Source: Mycoplasmatota bacterium
GTDB taxonomy: Bacteria > Bacillota_I > Bacilli_A > RF39 > UBA660
DNA length: 64,000 bases
Reading direction: 5' to 3'
Assembly (NCBI GenBank): GCA_022771205.1
Contig: JALFCF010000005.1
Location: 26,399-90,398 of the forward strand
Position numbers and translations under genes: made by a program. A model generated the notes under the pieces. It did no database searches. It saw only the letters and a program-made list of their open reading frames with translations, and was not told the DNA's origin. Shown piece after piece: positions 25,032 to 34,932 of the stretch (position 1 is its first letter; the number at the start of each line of letters is the position of its first letter).

Positions 25032-26381
25032 CTATGAAATTCTTACTCTAATTTTCTTTGTTTTTGGTGTATATGTAAGTTTTAAATCAGACTTTTCAAC
25101 ATGAACTTCAACTTCATGTTCACCAACACCATAATCCTTTAAATCAACATAAGCAACTATTGATGAAGCATCAAGTTTATCAACAATATCCGAACTACCA
25201 CTAACAGAAACTGTAACTGTAGTATCAGCAGCAGATAAAGCTTGAACAGATAATCCATCAGCTAAATTTCTAAATTCGATAGTATTAACGGTAAACTCTT
25301 TCGTAGTAGAATTAGCTACCTTAACATCAACAGTAATTGTCTTTTCACTAATTTCCGTAATTCCTTTTGGTTTCTTAAGAGTCACAGTAAACTTCTTATC
25401 CTTATCCAATCCCTTAACATCAACTTCAACTTCCAATTCTTCAATCTTATCTATCGCATCTTGTTGACCATAAACAGTAACTGTAGAAACACTAGTGTTA
25501 ATGGACTCGATAGATTTACCAAAAGCAAGTTTTCCAGTAGGAACAACTTTAACAGGAATTTCTTTACTAGGAGATGTAATAGTAAGTTTAGCATCTACCG
25601 TTGAAGGAACAATCTCAACATCGACACGCTGTCCTTCCTCATCATAAGCAACAAGAGGAACATCTTTAAGAGTAATTTCACCAGCCTTAGGCTTATTAAT
25701 TTCTTCTACATCTACTAATGCTCTAACTGTAGCAACTTTATCCAATTTATATTGAGCACCTTTAATAATAACATCTGTTCTATCCAACTCTACATTATCA
25801 ATATATAATTTACTATCTAACTCATCTTGATGTAAAATATCAACTGTTAAACTCTTGGTAGCACTAACTTTTTCATAAATAGTAACTGTAACTTCAGAAG
25901 GATCTAAACGATAATCCAAAGATTTTAGTCTTTGAGAGTAATTAAGTGTTACTTTATGATTACCAGGCTTTAAACCAGTCAAATCGACCGTTACACCTTT
26001 AGAAGGAGCCTGTTTAGCTAGAAAAATATGCCTACGTTGTCCAATTAAGGTAATATCAACTGTTTCGGGTAATCCTTCAACCACATAAAGTTCCTCATTA
26101 TAAACTGCTGTTACAGGTTCATCATATAGCACTTCAGCATATTGATCTATCATAACATTTGATTCCTGGTCAACAATAACAAATACACCAAATGCTAATA
26201 TTAAACTCACAATAATTAATGTCGACTTTTTTGAAGCAATACGATCTAAATTTTTAGTATTATCTTTAAAAAAATTGGCAATCTTTAGCATTAATTTAGT
26301 TATGGGAGTAATTAACCATTTATCAAAAAATGATAGAATATGACGAAAGAATGCTTTAATACTTTTACTTATTCTCTTCAT
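25032..26381 (-). CDS. cdaR: YbbR-domain regulator of diadenylate cyclase
   Basis: CdaR binds and modulates the membrane diadenylate cyclase CdaA. A membrane helix near residues 45-68 (STLIIVSLILAFGVFVIVDQ) is followed by four YbbR repeats outside the membrane, each with the pattern P..V.V...G....G (IPVKVVPTGKLAFG; KEFTVNTIEFRNLADG). ATG 26381 (MKRISKS), five codons into the track ORF, follows GAGGAAGAG. The gene starts inside the end of cdaA (17-base overlap), so translation is coupled. The usual third gene, glmM, is not in this window. Confidence 0.92.
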   Translation of the reverse strand: MKRISKSIKAFFRHILSFFDKWLITPITKLMLKIANFFKDNTKNLDRIASKKSTLIIVSLILAFGVFVIVDQESNVMIDQYAEVLYDEPVTAVYNEELYVVEGLPETVDITLIGQRRHIFLAKQAPSKGVTVDLTGLKPGNHKVTLNYSQRLKSLDYRLDPSEVTVTIYEKVSATKSLTVDILHQDELDSKLYIDNVELDRTDVIIKGAQYKLDKVATVRALVDVEEINKPKAGEITLKDVPLVAYDEEGQRVDVEIVPSTVDAKLTITSPSKEIPVKVVPTGKLAFGKSIESINTSVSTVTVYGQQDAIDKIEELEVEVDVKGLDKDKKFTVTLKKPKGITEISEKTITVDVKVANSTTKEFTVNTIEFRNLADGLSVQALSAADTTVTVSVSGSSDIVDKLDASSIVAYVDLKDYGVGEHEVEVHVEKSDLKLTYTPKTKKIRVRIS

Positions 26382-27198
26382 ATATCTCTTCCTCATCTAT
26401 TTCTTCTTCATCTAAATCTACATCATGTTTTGGTCGAAGTTCATCAATTAACATCATACGAACATCATCCAAAGTCAAATTGTATAACATTTCTCCCTTT
26501 AATGCTATAGAAACTCGACCAGTTTCTTCAGAAACCACTATACTAATTGCATCTGTTTCTTCACTTAATCCCAAAGCAGCTCTATGTCTAGTTCCTAATC
26601 TACGATTAAGCTTAGGACTACTGCTAGTTGGGAATACTGCACCTGCACAAGTAATTCTATCACCTTGAATAATCACACCACCATCATGTAGCGGATTTCC
26701 TTCATAAAAAATTGCAATTAATAAATCACTAGATAAATCTGCATAAATTTTCTTAGCTTTTTCAATATAATTTCCTAAACTAATATCACGCTCCAATACA
26801 ATCAAAGCACCAATACGTTCTTTTCTCATATAGTCAACTGCATTAACAATTTCATAGACTAAATGTTCACGTTCATCTACTGTCAATGTTTTATGACGTC
26901 CTAATAACTGAGTACGTCCTAATTGCTCCAATATTGTTCGTATCTCTGGCTGAAAAATTATAATCAAAGCTATTGGTCCCCACTGAATAACATAATCAAG
27001 TAATACTGCAATTGTAGTAAAGCCTAACCAATCACTTACCAAACTTAAAATTATTACAAATACAACTCCCTTAAAAATTAAAGAAAGCTTAATATTATTT
27101 TTTATATTTTTCAAAATAAAATAAAAAATAATCCATACAAGACATATATCACCTAATTTTCTCAAAATTGATATAATGTCAGTAACTGTTATCGTCAT
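26365..27198 (-). CDS. cdaA: Diadenylate cyclase, CdaA type
   Basis: Makes c-di-AMP from two ATP, a signal essential for potassium and wall homeostasis in Firmicutes. Three N-terminal membrane helices (DICLVWIIFYFILKN; LIFKGVVFVIILSLV; VIQWGPIALIIIF) precede the DAC domain with DGGVIIQG and GTRHRAALG, the two catalytic motifs. The tail is very acidic (DLDEEEIDEEEIYEENK). ATG 27198 (MTITVTD) follows GGAGGG; the 14 earlier codons in the track are upstream sequence. Confidence 0.96.
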   Translation of the reverse strand: MTITVTDIISILRKLGDICLVWIIFYFILKNIKNNIKLSLIFKGVVFVIILSLVSDWLGFTTIAVLLDYVIQWGPIALIIIFQPEIRTILEQLGRTQLLGRHKTLTVDEREHLVYEIVNAVDYMRKERIGALIVLERDISLGNYIEKAKKIYADLSSDLLIAIFYEGNPLHDGGVIIQGDRITCAGAVFPTSSSPKLNRRLGTRHRAALGLSEETDAISIVVSEETGRVSIALKGEMLYNLTLDDVRMMLIDELRPKHDVDLDEEEIDEEEIYEENK

Positions 27199-27251
27199 CA
27201 AATCCCTCCATGCTCTATAATAGTATACAAAAAATAACAAAAATAGTAAAG

Positions 27252-27659
27252 TTATTGTTGATGTTCATCAGAAATAATCTCATTCTGTTTAGGTTGTGCT
27301 GAGGTCGAATTAGAAATACTATCAGAATCCCCGATAACTTCAGCTACCATGTCATTAGTAACAACATTTTCAGTTTGAGCAACATTTGTAGTAACAACAT
27401 TACCAACATGTTGTAATTGAGCAGAAGAAATCGTAGTTACAGCATTTGAAGCAATTGATGCTGCACTCACATCATCAGTTGGTAAAAAATGAACTTCTGC
27501 ATACATTTCTTTCTGTCTTTTTTCTAACTCCTTTTGTTTTAACGTAGCTTCTGCCAAATAACCTATACAAGCAACAATTCCAATAACAGAAAACACAACA
27601 ACAACAATATACAAAGGGCCGGATAAAAAATCACGAAAGAACGAAATAATTACATCCAA
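27252..27659 (-). CDS. Small single-pass membrane protein, TTG start
   Basis: Unrecognised. The track ORF starts at 27716, but AGGGGTGG stands just before TTG 27659, giving MDVIISFFRDFLSGPLYIVVVVFSV. One membrane helix is followed by a charged helix (KQKELEKRQKEMY) and then a 75-residue Thr/Val/Ala/Ser-rich, presumably disordered tail (NAVTTISSAQLQHVGNVVTTNVAQTENVV). It sits between the tRNA-Thr gene and cdaA. The layout recalls septal or wall-space anchor proteins but gives no function. Confidence 0.65.
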   Translation of the reverse strand: MDVIISFFRDFLSGPLYIVVVVFSVIGIVACIGYLAEATLKQKELEKRQKEMYAEVHFLPTDDVSAASIASNAVTTISSAQLQHVGNVVTTNVAQTENVVTNDMVAEVIGDSDSISNSTSAQPKQNEIISDEHQQ

Positions 27660-27771
27660 TATACCACCCCTATTCTTAATTCTAATAATAACATTTTTTG
27701 AAGTAAAAAACAACAAAAATCAATCTTTAACCGATTGATTTTTCTATGTGAATTATATTCTTTATCATACA

Positions 27772-27847
27772 TGGTGCCGATTAAAGGACTTGAACCTTCG
27801 ATCTTCGCATTACGAATGCGCTGCTCTACCAACTGAGCTAAATCGGC
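27772..27847 (-). tRNA. tRNA-Thr (anticodon CGU)
   Basis: A 76-nt cloverleaf with acceptor GCCGATT/AATCGGC, encoded CCA, D arm GCTC-AGTTGGTA-GAGC, anticodon loop TTCGTAA and T arm GGTTCAAGTCC. Anticodon CGT reads ACG (Thr). G27-A43 is unpaired at the top of the anticodon stem, as in E. coli thrW. It is a single tRNA gene with a possible TTTCAA-17-TACAAT promoter on the minus strand. Confidence 0.95.
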
Positions 27848-27911
27848 AAAGAAAAAGATACAAAATAATTGTATCATTTTTTTCTCATAATTGAAACTAT
27901 TTTTAAAAAAA

Positions 27912-28112
27912 CTATTTAACTTCAATATGATTAAATAAAATTCCAATATTAATTAGTCCAGAAATACCAACCAAGCTATAAATAATTCTACTAAATAAAG
28001 ATCCAACTCCAAAAATAGTATCAACTAAATTAAAGTCTAATACTCCAATTAATCCCCAATTAATAGCTCCGATAATGGTAATTACTAATAATATTTTTTG
28101 TACTGTTTCCAT
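27912..28112 (-). CDS. DUF378 membrane protein (YuzA-like)
   Basis: A 66-residue protein with two hydrophobic helices. ILLVITIIGAINWGLIGV and the DFNLVDTIFG turn are the DUF378 signature, found in many bacteria without a known role. GGAGGG lies just upstream of ATG. Confidence 0.88.
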   Translation of the reverse strand: METVQKILLVITIIGAINWGLIGVLDFNLVDTIFGVGSLFSRIIYSLVGISGLINIGILFNHIEVK

Positions 28113-28251
28113 ATAATCCCTCCTATCTATAGCATGAACAAAATAGAAAAAATTATACTATTATTTCTAAAATTTTTATTTAACTTTTTAAATATATTTA
28201 TCAATACACTACCAATAATAGTTTTCAAAAATCGAATCATGATATCTATAT

Positions 28252-28281
28252 AAAAAAAGAAACTAGATAACCTAGATTCTC
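28252..28281 (-). terminator. Intrinsic terminator of the NlpC/P60 gene
   Basis: AGAATCTAG-GTTAT-CTAGTTTCT followed by T7 on the minus strand, overlapping the stop codon. Confidence 0.75.
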
Positions 28282-29300
28282 CTAACCGCAATAACATGAG
28301 TACCACTACCACGTGTCCAAGCCGCAACATCACTAGCAATTACACCCTGTACCGGATTAGTAGCATGAATCATTTGACCATTACCAACATAAATAGCAGA
28401 GTGCGTTGGAACAGAAGAATTATATCCCCAAATAAGAATATCACCAGGTTGAGCATTCTCATAACTAACAGCCACACCATCATACATTTGAGTAGAACTA
28501 CTTCTACTAACAGTAATTCCTATTTGATTATACAAATATTGAACAAATCCACTACAATCAAACCCAGCAGGACTATTCCCTCCAGCTACATATGGACTAC
28601 CGATAAGAGAATAAGCAAGCTGAACCAATGAATTTATATCACCAGTAGCAACATAATCATTTTGATAATTATTATTTGGTACAGATACTACTTGCTCCAC
28701 CTTTTCTGAAACTTCAACCGAATAAGTAGCAGAGGAAATATTACCATATTTATCAACCGCTTTAACTGTAACTTGATAAGTTCCAGGAGTATTACTATCA
28801 ACATTACTATCAACTGTATAATAATTAGTATCAACCTCATCATTAATTATTTCTCTTTGCTGATATTCAATTTTTCCATCAACTTTATCATAAACAGAAG
28901 ATAAATTGCCTAACATATCAAAAGAATCCCCGGCAGTTAAAGATATTGTTGTATCTTTCAATTGAATTTCAGGAGCAACAGTATCCTTAACTTCAACCAT
29001 AATTGGAATTTCTTTTACTATTTGATTTTTCTCTACTTCAACAATAATTTCCTGTGGACCAACTTTGGTAGTATCAATGTCTTTTTTTATAGATACAATT
29101 TCTCCGTCTACCGAATCTACAACTTCACGAATGTCATAGTTAGGACTACCATATTCAATCATAGCTGTTTTAGAAACATAAACATCAATACTAGAATAGA
29201 CTTGATGATACTCATAAAAATAGCAAAACATCAAACTTAGAAAAAGAAACATAGTTGTCCCTAACAATTTACGTTTCGACGGTAAATTTTCTGTTTTCAT
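28272..29300 (-). CDS. Secreted NlpC/P60 peptidoglycan hydrolase with Ig-like domain
   Basis: Cell-wall endopeptidase cutting stem peptides. It starts at ATG 29300 (MKTENLPSKRK), after GGGGGAG and downstream of a perfect promoter, not at the upstream ATGs in the track. A membrane/signal helix (TTMFLFLSLMFCYFYEY) comes first. Residues about 110-205 form an Ig-like DUF5011-type domain (DTVAPEIQLKDTTISLTAGD; GTYQVTVKAVDKYGN). The C-terminal NlpC/P60 domain has the catalytic Cys in GFDCSGFVQYLY, His in PTHSAIYVG, and a final HATNP. Confidence 0.93.
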   Translation of the reverse strand: MKTENLPSKRKLLGTTMFLFLSLMFCYFYEYHQVYSSIDVYVSKTAMIEYGSPNYDIREVVDSVDGEIVSIKKDIDTTKVGPQEIIVEVEKNQIVKEIPIMVEVKDTVAPEIQLKDTTISLTAGDSFDMLGNLSSVYDKVDGKIEYQQREIINDEVDTNYYTVDSNVDSNTPGTYQVTVKAVDKYGNISSATYSVEVSEKVEQVVSVPNNNYQNDYVATGDINSLVQLAYSLIGSPYVAGGNSPAGFDCSGFVQYLYNQIGITVSRSSSTQMYDGVAVSYENAQPGDILIWGYNSSVPTHSAIYVGNGQMIHATNPVQGVIASDVAAWTRGSGTHVIAVRRI

Positions 29301-29327
29301 ATATAATCTCCCCCTGAGATAAGGTAT

Positions 29328-29356
29328 ATTATAACATAACTGGTAATCATTGTCAA
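29328..29356 (-). promoter_or_regulatory. Consensus sigma-A promoter of the NlpC/P60 gene
   Basis: Exact TTGACA, 17-bp spacer, exact TATAAT on the minus strand, about 28 bases upstream of the NlpC/P60 start. Confidence 0.92.
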
Positions 29357-29425
29357 AATTCATCACCTATATATAGCCTAACCCAAAAAAGAAAATATAT
29401 ACAAAAGAAGAAGACTTTTAGTATT

Positions 29426-29863
29426 CTACAAATATTTTTCCATTATTTTATGAGATTTTTTTTGAAATTTCAAAAAATCTTTTGCCAGATCAAAATCATC
29501 TTTATTAACATCATCACTTGCATTTTCTATTCTCTTTTTCATTTCTACTTCGCCCATCAACAATCCTTGAATCAACAAATCGGCAATAGCAGAGTCACTA
29601 TTATCTGCTAAAACCTCCTTGAAGATTCCCATAGAAGACATCATTTTGGTCATATTTCCTACTTTTTCTGGAGGTATGTCCCTAGAAAGTAAAATTTCCT
29701 TTGCTTTTTCTTCAAAAGAAGAATAACCTTTAAAAATCTCTTCTACATCTCCGATAATTTTATTATCTTTATCTTTTAAATTTCCTAATAATTTTTCTGT
29801 AGAAAATCTCCCCATAGAAGCATCTTTATAAATTTTTTCAATCAATTCACATTGCTTATTCAT
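29426..29863 (-). CDS. Helical cytoplasmic protein of unknown function
   Basis: 145 residues, predicted almost all helix, no membrane segment and no cysteine beyond Cys5. Segments such as ADLLIQGLLMGEVEMKKRIE and AKDFLKFQKKSHKIMEKYL suggest a ferritin-like four-helix bundle as in several uncharacterised clostridial proteins, but the metal ligands EExxH are absent. AGGTGAAAAA precedes ATG. It stands between the NlpC gene and a Rieske oxidoreductase. Confidence 0.7.
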   Translation of the reverse strand: MNKQCELIEKIYKDASMGRFSTEKLLGNLKDKDNKIIGDVEEIFKGYSSFEEKAKEILLSRDIPPEKVGNMTKMMSSMGIFKEVLADNSDSAIADLLIQGLLMGEVEMKKRIENASDDVNKDDFDLAKDFLKFQKKSHKIMEKYL

Positions 29864-29907
29864 TTTTTCACCTCAATATTAGTATGAAAAAAAGAAAAAT
29901 ATTTATA

Positions 29908-31296
29908 CTATTTTTTTGTTAAAGAGGTAATAGCTGGTCCTTTAATTAACTCACCATCTAAAGAAAATCTTGAACCATGACATGGACAATCCCAAGTTTT
30001 ATCATAAGAATTAAAAACTAAATGACATTTCATATGAGGACATAATAAACAAATTTTATGAATTTTATGTTCTTCATCTTCATAAATTGCGTGTAAAATC
30101 CCATTAATTCTAATATAAGAAGGATTGTTTTTTTTCAAAAAAGCTTTTGTAATTGCCTTCATATAATGAAAAGTTCCTAAAAAAGAATTAATAGCTAATC
30201 CTAAATTCATCCTTGTTGGAGAAAATAAATCTTGATACAAAGCAGTATGATATAAAATAAAACTAGAAATAATTCTCCCCGCTAAAACGCAATTAGTCAT
30301 TCCCCAACCTCGATAAGCAGTGCCTACATAAAGATGACTATCAAATCTTCCAATAAAGGGTAACAAATCATGACTAACAATATCTTGATTATCCCATGTT
30401 CGTTCAGGTATTTTATCAAATAATCTTTTAAAATCAGAACGGCTTTTATCATAGTTCTTACCAAAATCAATTTTTTCAGTTAATCGATGACGATTAGAGC
30501 CATATAATAAATAGTTTTTATAATAACGAATTGAATGTAAATCAGAATCAATGTTTATAGCTGTAAATAATGAAGGATGAGATATTTTGGCAGCATTTAC
30601 ATATTCTCTTTGTACATAAGTTTTAAGAGGAAATAAATTTGGAAGTAAAAAGAAAGGATAATGATTTGCAATTACCACGTTCTTCGCAAAAAAATCTCCA
30701 TTGGTAGTATGAATAAGATAATGTCCATCCTCTTTTTTCATATCAAACACCAAAGTATTTTCATAAATAAAAACTTTAGAAATTAAAGCCTTATAAAGTC
30801 CAGATAAAAATTTTAAAGGATGAAAAACATAAGAATCAGAAATCCCAATACCAGAAGAGATGTTTGGATGTTGCACTTCATAAGGATGAGCACCAAAACT
30901 TTCTAATAATTTTTTCTCAAATTGAATCTTTGAATCATTTTCCTTATTCAAACAGAAAATAATAGATGGAACTTTTTCCAATTCACAAGATATATTTTCA
31001 TCTTCAATAATTTTTAACAATTCCCAAATAGCTTCTTTCTGTGACAAATAATAAGATTCTGCTTTATCTCCTAATCTTTGATATATATCTCCTTGTAAAT
31101 ACGTAATTTTAGCTGTAGAGCGACTAGTAACACCACCACCAATTTTCGACTGTTCGAATACAGCAACCTTCAAACTAGAATTTCTTAAATAATAAGCTGT
31201 GCTTAAACCAGTAAGTCCTCCTCCAATTATAGCAACATCCAATTTACGAACAGGATTTTCAAAATTAAATGTAGGAAAATCTGCATTCCAAAACAT
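29908..31296 (-). CDS. FAD-dependent oxidoreductase with C-terminal Rieske domain (YhfW-like)
   Basis: DAO-family flavoprotein joined to a Rieske [2Fe-2S] domain. The dinucleotide motif is VAIIGGGLTGLSTAYYL; GGGVTSRSTAKITYLQG and GTAYRGWGMTNCVLAG are typical of this family. The C-terminal Rieske ligands are Cys/His in CPHMKCHLVF and in CPCHGSRFSLDG; note the first box reads CPHMKCH. ATG 31296 (MFWNADFP), after GGTGATG, is preferred over the track start. The reaction is unknown, probably an amine or amino acid oxidation or a redox relay. It lies downstream of pflA, separated by a terminator. Confidence 0.9.
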   Translation of the reverse strand: MFWNADFPTFNFENPVRKLDVAIIGGGLTGLSTAYYLRNSSLKVAVFEQSKIGGGVTSRSTAKITYLQGDIYQRLGDKAESYYLSQKEAIWELLKIIEDENISCELEKVPSIIFCLNKENDSKIQFEKKLLESFGAHPYEVQHPNISSGIGISDSYVFHPLKFLSGLYKALISKVFIYENTLVFDMKKEDGHYLIHTTNGDFFAKNVVIANHYPFFLLPNLFPLKTYVQREYVNAAKISHPSLFTAINIDSDLHSIRYYKNYLLYGSNRHRLTEKIDFGKNYDKSRSDFKRLFDKIPERTWDNQDIVSHDLLPFIGRFDSHLYVGTAYRGWGMTNCVLAGRIISSFILYHTALYQDLFSPTRMNLGLAINSFLGTFHYMKAITKAFLKKNNPSYIRINGILHAIYEDEEHKIHKICLLCPHMKCHLVFNSYDKTWDCPCHGSRFSLDGELIKGPAITSLTKK

Positions 31297-31339
31297 AACA
31301 TCACCAATAATAAGATACCCAAAACATTTGAATAAATAC

Positions 31340-31368
31340 AAAAAAAGATATTATTTAAAATATCTTTC
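31340..31368 (-). terminator. Intrinsic terminator of pflBA
   Basis: AAAGATATT and AATATCTTTTTTT form a hairpin with T-run on the minus strand, across the pflA stop. Confidence 0.75.
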
Positions 31369-32061
31369 TTTAAAATAATTATATAATTGATTGCACTTTT
31401 CTTTATCCATATCTTGTTTGTCTTCATATGGATAGGAAAATCCTAATTGGATATATTTTTCACGTCCTAAACGATGGAATGGAAGAAAATCTACTCTCTC
31501 AACATTATGAATATGTTGCAAATAATCTACTAAACTATCCATATACTCATAATTATCCATAATACCAGGAACAATAACTTGACGAATCCAAATCTTTTTA
31601 TTCATCTCGTTACAAACATCAATAAAATGTTCCACTTCTTTCATTTCTAAACCTGTAATATTACGATATTCTTCTGGATTAGTATGCTTAATATCTAAAA
31701 GAACTAAATCAACATAAGATAAAAGTTCACGATAATCTCCTAATCCTACACCAGAAGTATCTATCGCAATATGAATATTATCTTTTTTTAACAATTTGCA
31801 AACCTCAATAATAAATTCACTATGTAATAATGGTTCACCACCAGAAAAAGTAACTCCTCCATTTTTCTTAAAGTAAGGTTCACACCTTTTAATTTTTTTT
31901 ACTAATTCTTCTGGTGTATAATTTTCTTCTCGTTTCTTCCACATCTCTGGATTATGACAATATTTGCAACGCAACATACATCCATTAAAGAATACCACAC
32001 ATCGAATACCCGGACCATCAACCAATCCAAAAGTTTCTATTGAATCAATACTAGCTTTCAT
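31351..32061 (-). CDS. pflA: Pyruvate formate-lyase-activating enzyme
   Basis: Radical SAM enzyme that places the glycyl radical on PflB. FFNGCMLRCKYCHNP carries the CxxxCxxC cluster motif, followed by GGVTFSGGEPLLH and DTSGVG. It starts two bases after the pflB stop, so both are in one operon. Length 236 is normal. Confidence 0.97.
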   Translation of the reverse strand: MKASIDSIETFGLVDGPGIRCVVFFNGCMLRCKYCHNPEMWKKREENYTPEELVKKIKRCEPYFKKNGGVTFSGGEPLLHSEFIIEVCKLLKKDNIHIAIDTSGVGLGDYRELLSYVDLVLLDIKHTNPEEYRNITGLEMKEVEHFIDVCNEMNKKIWIRQVIVPGIMDNYEYMDSLVDYLQHIHNVERVDFLPFHRLGREKYIQLGFSYPYEDKQDMDKEKCNQLYNYFKERYFK

Positions 32062-32063
32062 AA

Positions 32064-34298
32064 TTACATTTTCTCATGGAATGTTCTAGCAATAACTTCC
32101 TCTTGTTGCTTTCTAGTTAATTTATTAAAACGTACTGCATATCCAGAAACACGAATAGTAAGTAATGGATATTTATCAGGGTTGTTCATAGCATCTACTA
32201 ACATTTCACGATTTAATACGTTAACATTTAAGTGATGTGCTCCTTGAACAAAGTATCCATCCATTAAGTTAACTAAGTTTTCTACTCTTTCTTCATCAGT
32301 CTGTCCTAAAGCACTAGGTACAACAGAGAACGTATTAGAAATACCATCACGACAACAATTTGCCCAGTCTAATTTAGCAACAGAGTTTAACGAAGCAATA
32401 GCACCACTTTGATCTCTTCCATGCATTGGATTAGCACCAGGTGCGAATGCCACACCAGCTTTTCTACCATCAGGAGTAGCACCAGTATTAGAACCATATA
32501 CTACGTTAGATGTAATAGTAAGTACAGATAATGTTGGATGAGCATTTCTATAGCAAGGATGAGAACTTAATTCTTTGTAGAATACATCTAAGATTTCTTT
32601 TCCAATCTCATCTACTCTATCATCATCATTACCGTATTTAGGGAAATCTCCTTCAATTTCAAAATCAACAGTGATTCCATCCTCATCACGAATTGGTTTA
32701 ACTTTTGCATATTTAATAGCAGAAAGTGAATCTACTGCTACAGAAAATCCTGCTACACCATATGCCATTAAACGATTTACATATGTATCATGTAAAGCCA
32801 TTTGTCCAGCTTCATAGGCATATTTATCATGCATATAATGAATAATGTTCATTGCATCAGAATAGATTCTAGCAACTTCATGCATCATCTTAAAATAAGC
32901 ATCTTTAACTTTATCATAGTCAAGTACTTCATCAGTCATCTTTTCAAATCCAGGAATTACTAACTCACGTTTAACTTCATCAACACCACCATTAATAGCA
33001 TAAAGTAATGTCTTAGCTAAGTTACAACGAGCTCCAAAGAATTGCATATCTTTACCAACGCGCATTGCAGATACACAACAAGCAATTGCATAATCATCAC
33101 CCATACTTGGACGCATAACATCATCATTTTCATATTGAATAGAATCAGTTGCAATACTAACTTTAGCACAATATTTCTTCCAAGGTTCTGGTAAATTTTG
33201 TGCCCATAAAATAGTCATATTTGGTTCTGGAGCACTCTCTAAGTTTTCTAATGTATGAACAATACGGAAAGAAGTCTTATTAACCATAGACTTACCGTCA
33301 GTTGTAACACCACCTAAAGAACAAGTTACCCAAGTTGGATCTCCAGAGAACAATTCATCATAATCAGGTGTTCTTAAATGACGAGCAGCTCTTAATTTGA
33401 TAACAAAATGATCAATAATTTCTTGAGCTTCTTCTTCAGTTAAAGTACCATTCTTAAAGTCTCTTTCGAAGTAAATATCAAAGAATGCATCTACTCTACC
33501 TAAAGACATAGCAGCACCATTATCTTCTTTAATAGCTGCTAAATAACCAAAATAAGTCCATTGAACAGCTTCTTTAGCATTGCTAGCTGGTTTAGAAATA
33601 TCAAAACCATATCTTGCTGCCATATCTTTAATTTCTTTTAAAGCCTTATACTGCATAGAAATTTCTTCACGTAAACGAATAGTTTCATCATCCATTACCG
33701 TGATTTTCATATTATCCCAATCACTCTTCTTTTGTTGCATTAAATAATCAATACCATAAAGAGCGATTCTACGATAGTCACCAATAATTCTTCCACGACC
33801 ATAAGCATCAGGAAGACCAGTTAATAATTTATTATGACGAGCTTTTCGAATTTCGCTAGTATAAGCATCAAAAACTCCATCATTATGTGTTTTTACTAAA
33901 TTAGTTCCTTTAATAAAATTTTCAAGAGCTTCATTCATTTTATAACCATAAGCTTCAAGCTCCTGATAAACCATTTTTATTCCACCCTTAGGTACAATAC
34001 TTCTCTTACCTAATTTATCTGTTTGAAGACCAACAATAACATTATCATCTTCGCTAATATATCCTGGTTCAAAAGCATTAATTCCAGCTGGATGATCTAC
34101 ATCAATATCGATAACATGTTTTTTTACTTCTTCTTTACACATATCTTCATATACTTGTAAAACACGTTTTGTTTTTTCAGTAGGACCACTTAAAAATGAT
34201 TCATCACCATCATAAGCTACATAGTTTTGTTTAATGAAATCACTAACATTAATCTCATTACACCATGTACCTTCATTAAAATCTTTCCATTGTTCCAT
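32064..34298 (-). CDS. pflB: Formate C-acetyltransferase (pyruvate formate-lyase)
   Basis: Converts pyruvate and CoA to acetyl-CoA and formate under anaerobic conditions. The catalytic Cys pair is in [12 protein letters not shown], and the glycyl-radical segment [11 protein letters not shown] lies 25 residues from the C-terminus, as expected. Length 744 is typical. An extended -10 promoter (TGGTATAAT) and AAGGTGATTATTA precede ATG. The formate produced can feed fhs elsewhere in the window. Confidence 0.98.
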   Translation of the reverse strand: MEQWKDFNEGTWCNEINVSDFIKQNYVAYDGDESFLSGPTEKTKRVLQVYEDMCKEEVKKHVIDIDVDHPAGINAFEPGYISEDDNVIVGLQTDKLGKRSIVPKGGIKMVYQELEAYGYKMNEALENFIKGTNLVKTHNDGVFDAYTSEIRKARHNKLLTGLPDAYGRGRIIGDYRRIALYGIDYLMQQKKSDWDNMKITVMDDETIRLREEISMQYKALKEIKDMAARYGFDISKPASNAKEAVQWTYFGYLAAIKEDNGAAMSLGRVDAFFDIYFERDFKNGTLTEEEAQEIIDHFVIKLRAARHLRTPDYDELFSGDPTWVTCSLGGVTTDGKSMVNKTSFRIVHTLENLESAPEPNMTILWAQNLPEPWKKYCAKVSIATDSIQYENDDVMRPSMGDDYAIACCVSAMRVGKDMQFFGARCNLAKTLLYAINGGVDEVKRELVIPGFEKMTDEVLDYDKVKDAYFKMMHEVARIYSDAMNIIHYMHDKYAYEAGQMALHDTYVNRLMAYGVAGFSVAVDSLSAIKYAKVKPIRDEDGITVDFEIEGDFPKYGNDDDRVDEIGKEILDVFYKELSSHPCYRNAHPTLSVLTITSNVVYGSNTGATPDGRKAGVAFAPGANPMHGRDQSGAIASLNSVAKLDWANCCRDGISNTFSVVPSALGQTDEERVENLVNLMDGYFVQGAHHLNVNVLNREMLVDAMNNPDKYPLLTIRVSGYAVRFNKLTRKQQEEVIARTFHEKM

Positions 34299-34404
34299 TA
34301 ATAATCACCTTCCCAAATGATATTATACCATAAACCATATAATTTCTATTCATATATTGTTAAGTTTTTGCACAATTTTACAGCTAGATTTTTATAAAAA
34401 TATA

Positions 34405-34413
34405 TGATATAAT
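34405..34413 (+). promoter_or_regulatory. Extended -10 promoter of ssrA
   Basis: TGATATAAT, an extended -10, ends 10 bases before the mature tmRNA 5' end. The -35 region (TAGATT) is weak. Confidence 0.7.
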
Positions 34414-34423
34414 CTTCGCATAC

Positions 34424-34803
34424 GGGGCTGACACGGTTTCGACGGGAATAGTAGAGCATAGATGGCAAGTCGAAGGTCCACGTTAAGGACACAAAAAAAT
34501 AAACGCAAACAAAATTAAAAATGCAGTTGCTAACATGTTTGGTGGAAACCAAGCTGTAGCATTTGCCTAATAATATAAAGGCCTGCGCTTTCTTTTATTT
34601 CTTACCTAGGAAATAATCGAAGGTTCATATTTTATAGGTTATAGCTATTTTTTTCCCAAAAAATAGAAAGAATTTAAGGGATAATATATTATCTTGGTCG
34701 TTAACTACTTGGATAGTATATGAATGAAATTAGTTAACTAAACTTGTAGAAGTTTATGTAGCTCTATTTTCGGACAGGAGTTCGATTCTCCTCAGCTCCA
34801 CCA
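34424..34803 (+). ncRNA. ssrA: tmRNA (SsrA)
   Basis: Rescues stalled ribosomes with SmpB. The 5' end GGGGCTGACACGGTTTCGACGGG and 3' end TTCGATTCTCC..CAGCTCCACCA form the tRNA-like part, with a G3-U70 pair for alanine charging and encoded CCA. The tag frame starts at GCA 34505 and encodes ANKIKNAVANMFGGNQAVAFA before TAATAA (34568), a 21-residue tag ending AVAFA. A pseudoknot-rich region follows. smpB lies 5 kb away on the other strand. Confidence 0.98.
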
Positions 34804-34836
34804 ATTAAACAATTCCTCGATATTTCGAGTAACAAT

Positions 34837-34867
34837 AAAAAAACTAGAAGTAAATTCTAGTTTTTTA
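34837..34867 (+). terminator. Intrinsic terminator of ssrA
   Basis: AAAAAACTAGAA-GTAAA-TTCTAGTTTTTT, a perfect 12-bp stem with T-run, 34 bases after the CCA end. Confidence 0.88.
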
Positions 34868-34932
34868 TTATATGTTTTTAACTTCAACTTCATACGTAAA
34901 ATACTATAAATTATAACAACCCGTTAAAAAAA

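Noticed and set aside
27858-27886. GATACAA-TTGTATC hairpin followed by T7 on the plus strand
   Set aside because: No plus-strand gene ends here; it overlaps the probable tRNA promoter on the other strand.
27650-27946. 98-aa minus-strand ORF
   Set aside because: Runs through the tRNA-Thr gene; the real CDS in this frame region begins at TTG 27659.
28134-28253. 39-aa hydrophobic ORF on the plus strand (toxin-like appearance)
   Set aside because: No SD or promoter, AT-rich composition alone explains it, and it overlaps the control region of the DUF378 gene.
4448-29300. Idea that Cse60-like, GerS-like and CtpB-like genes prove sporulation
   Set aside because: Each family also occurs in non-sporulating bacteria and no spore sigma factor, spo0A or coat gene is visible in the window.
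34346-34552. 68-aa minus-strand ORF
   Set aside because: Lies within and antisense to the tmRNA gene; no SD.
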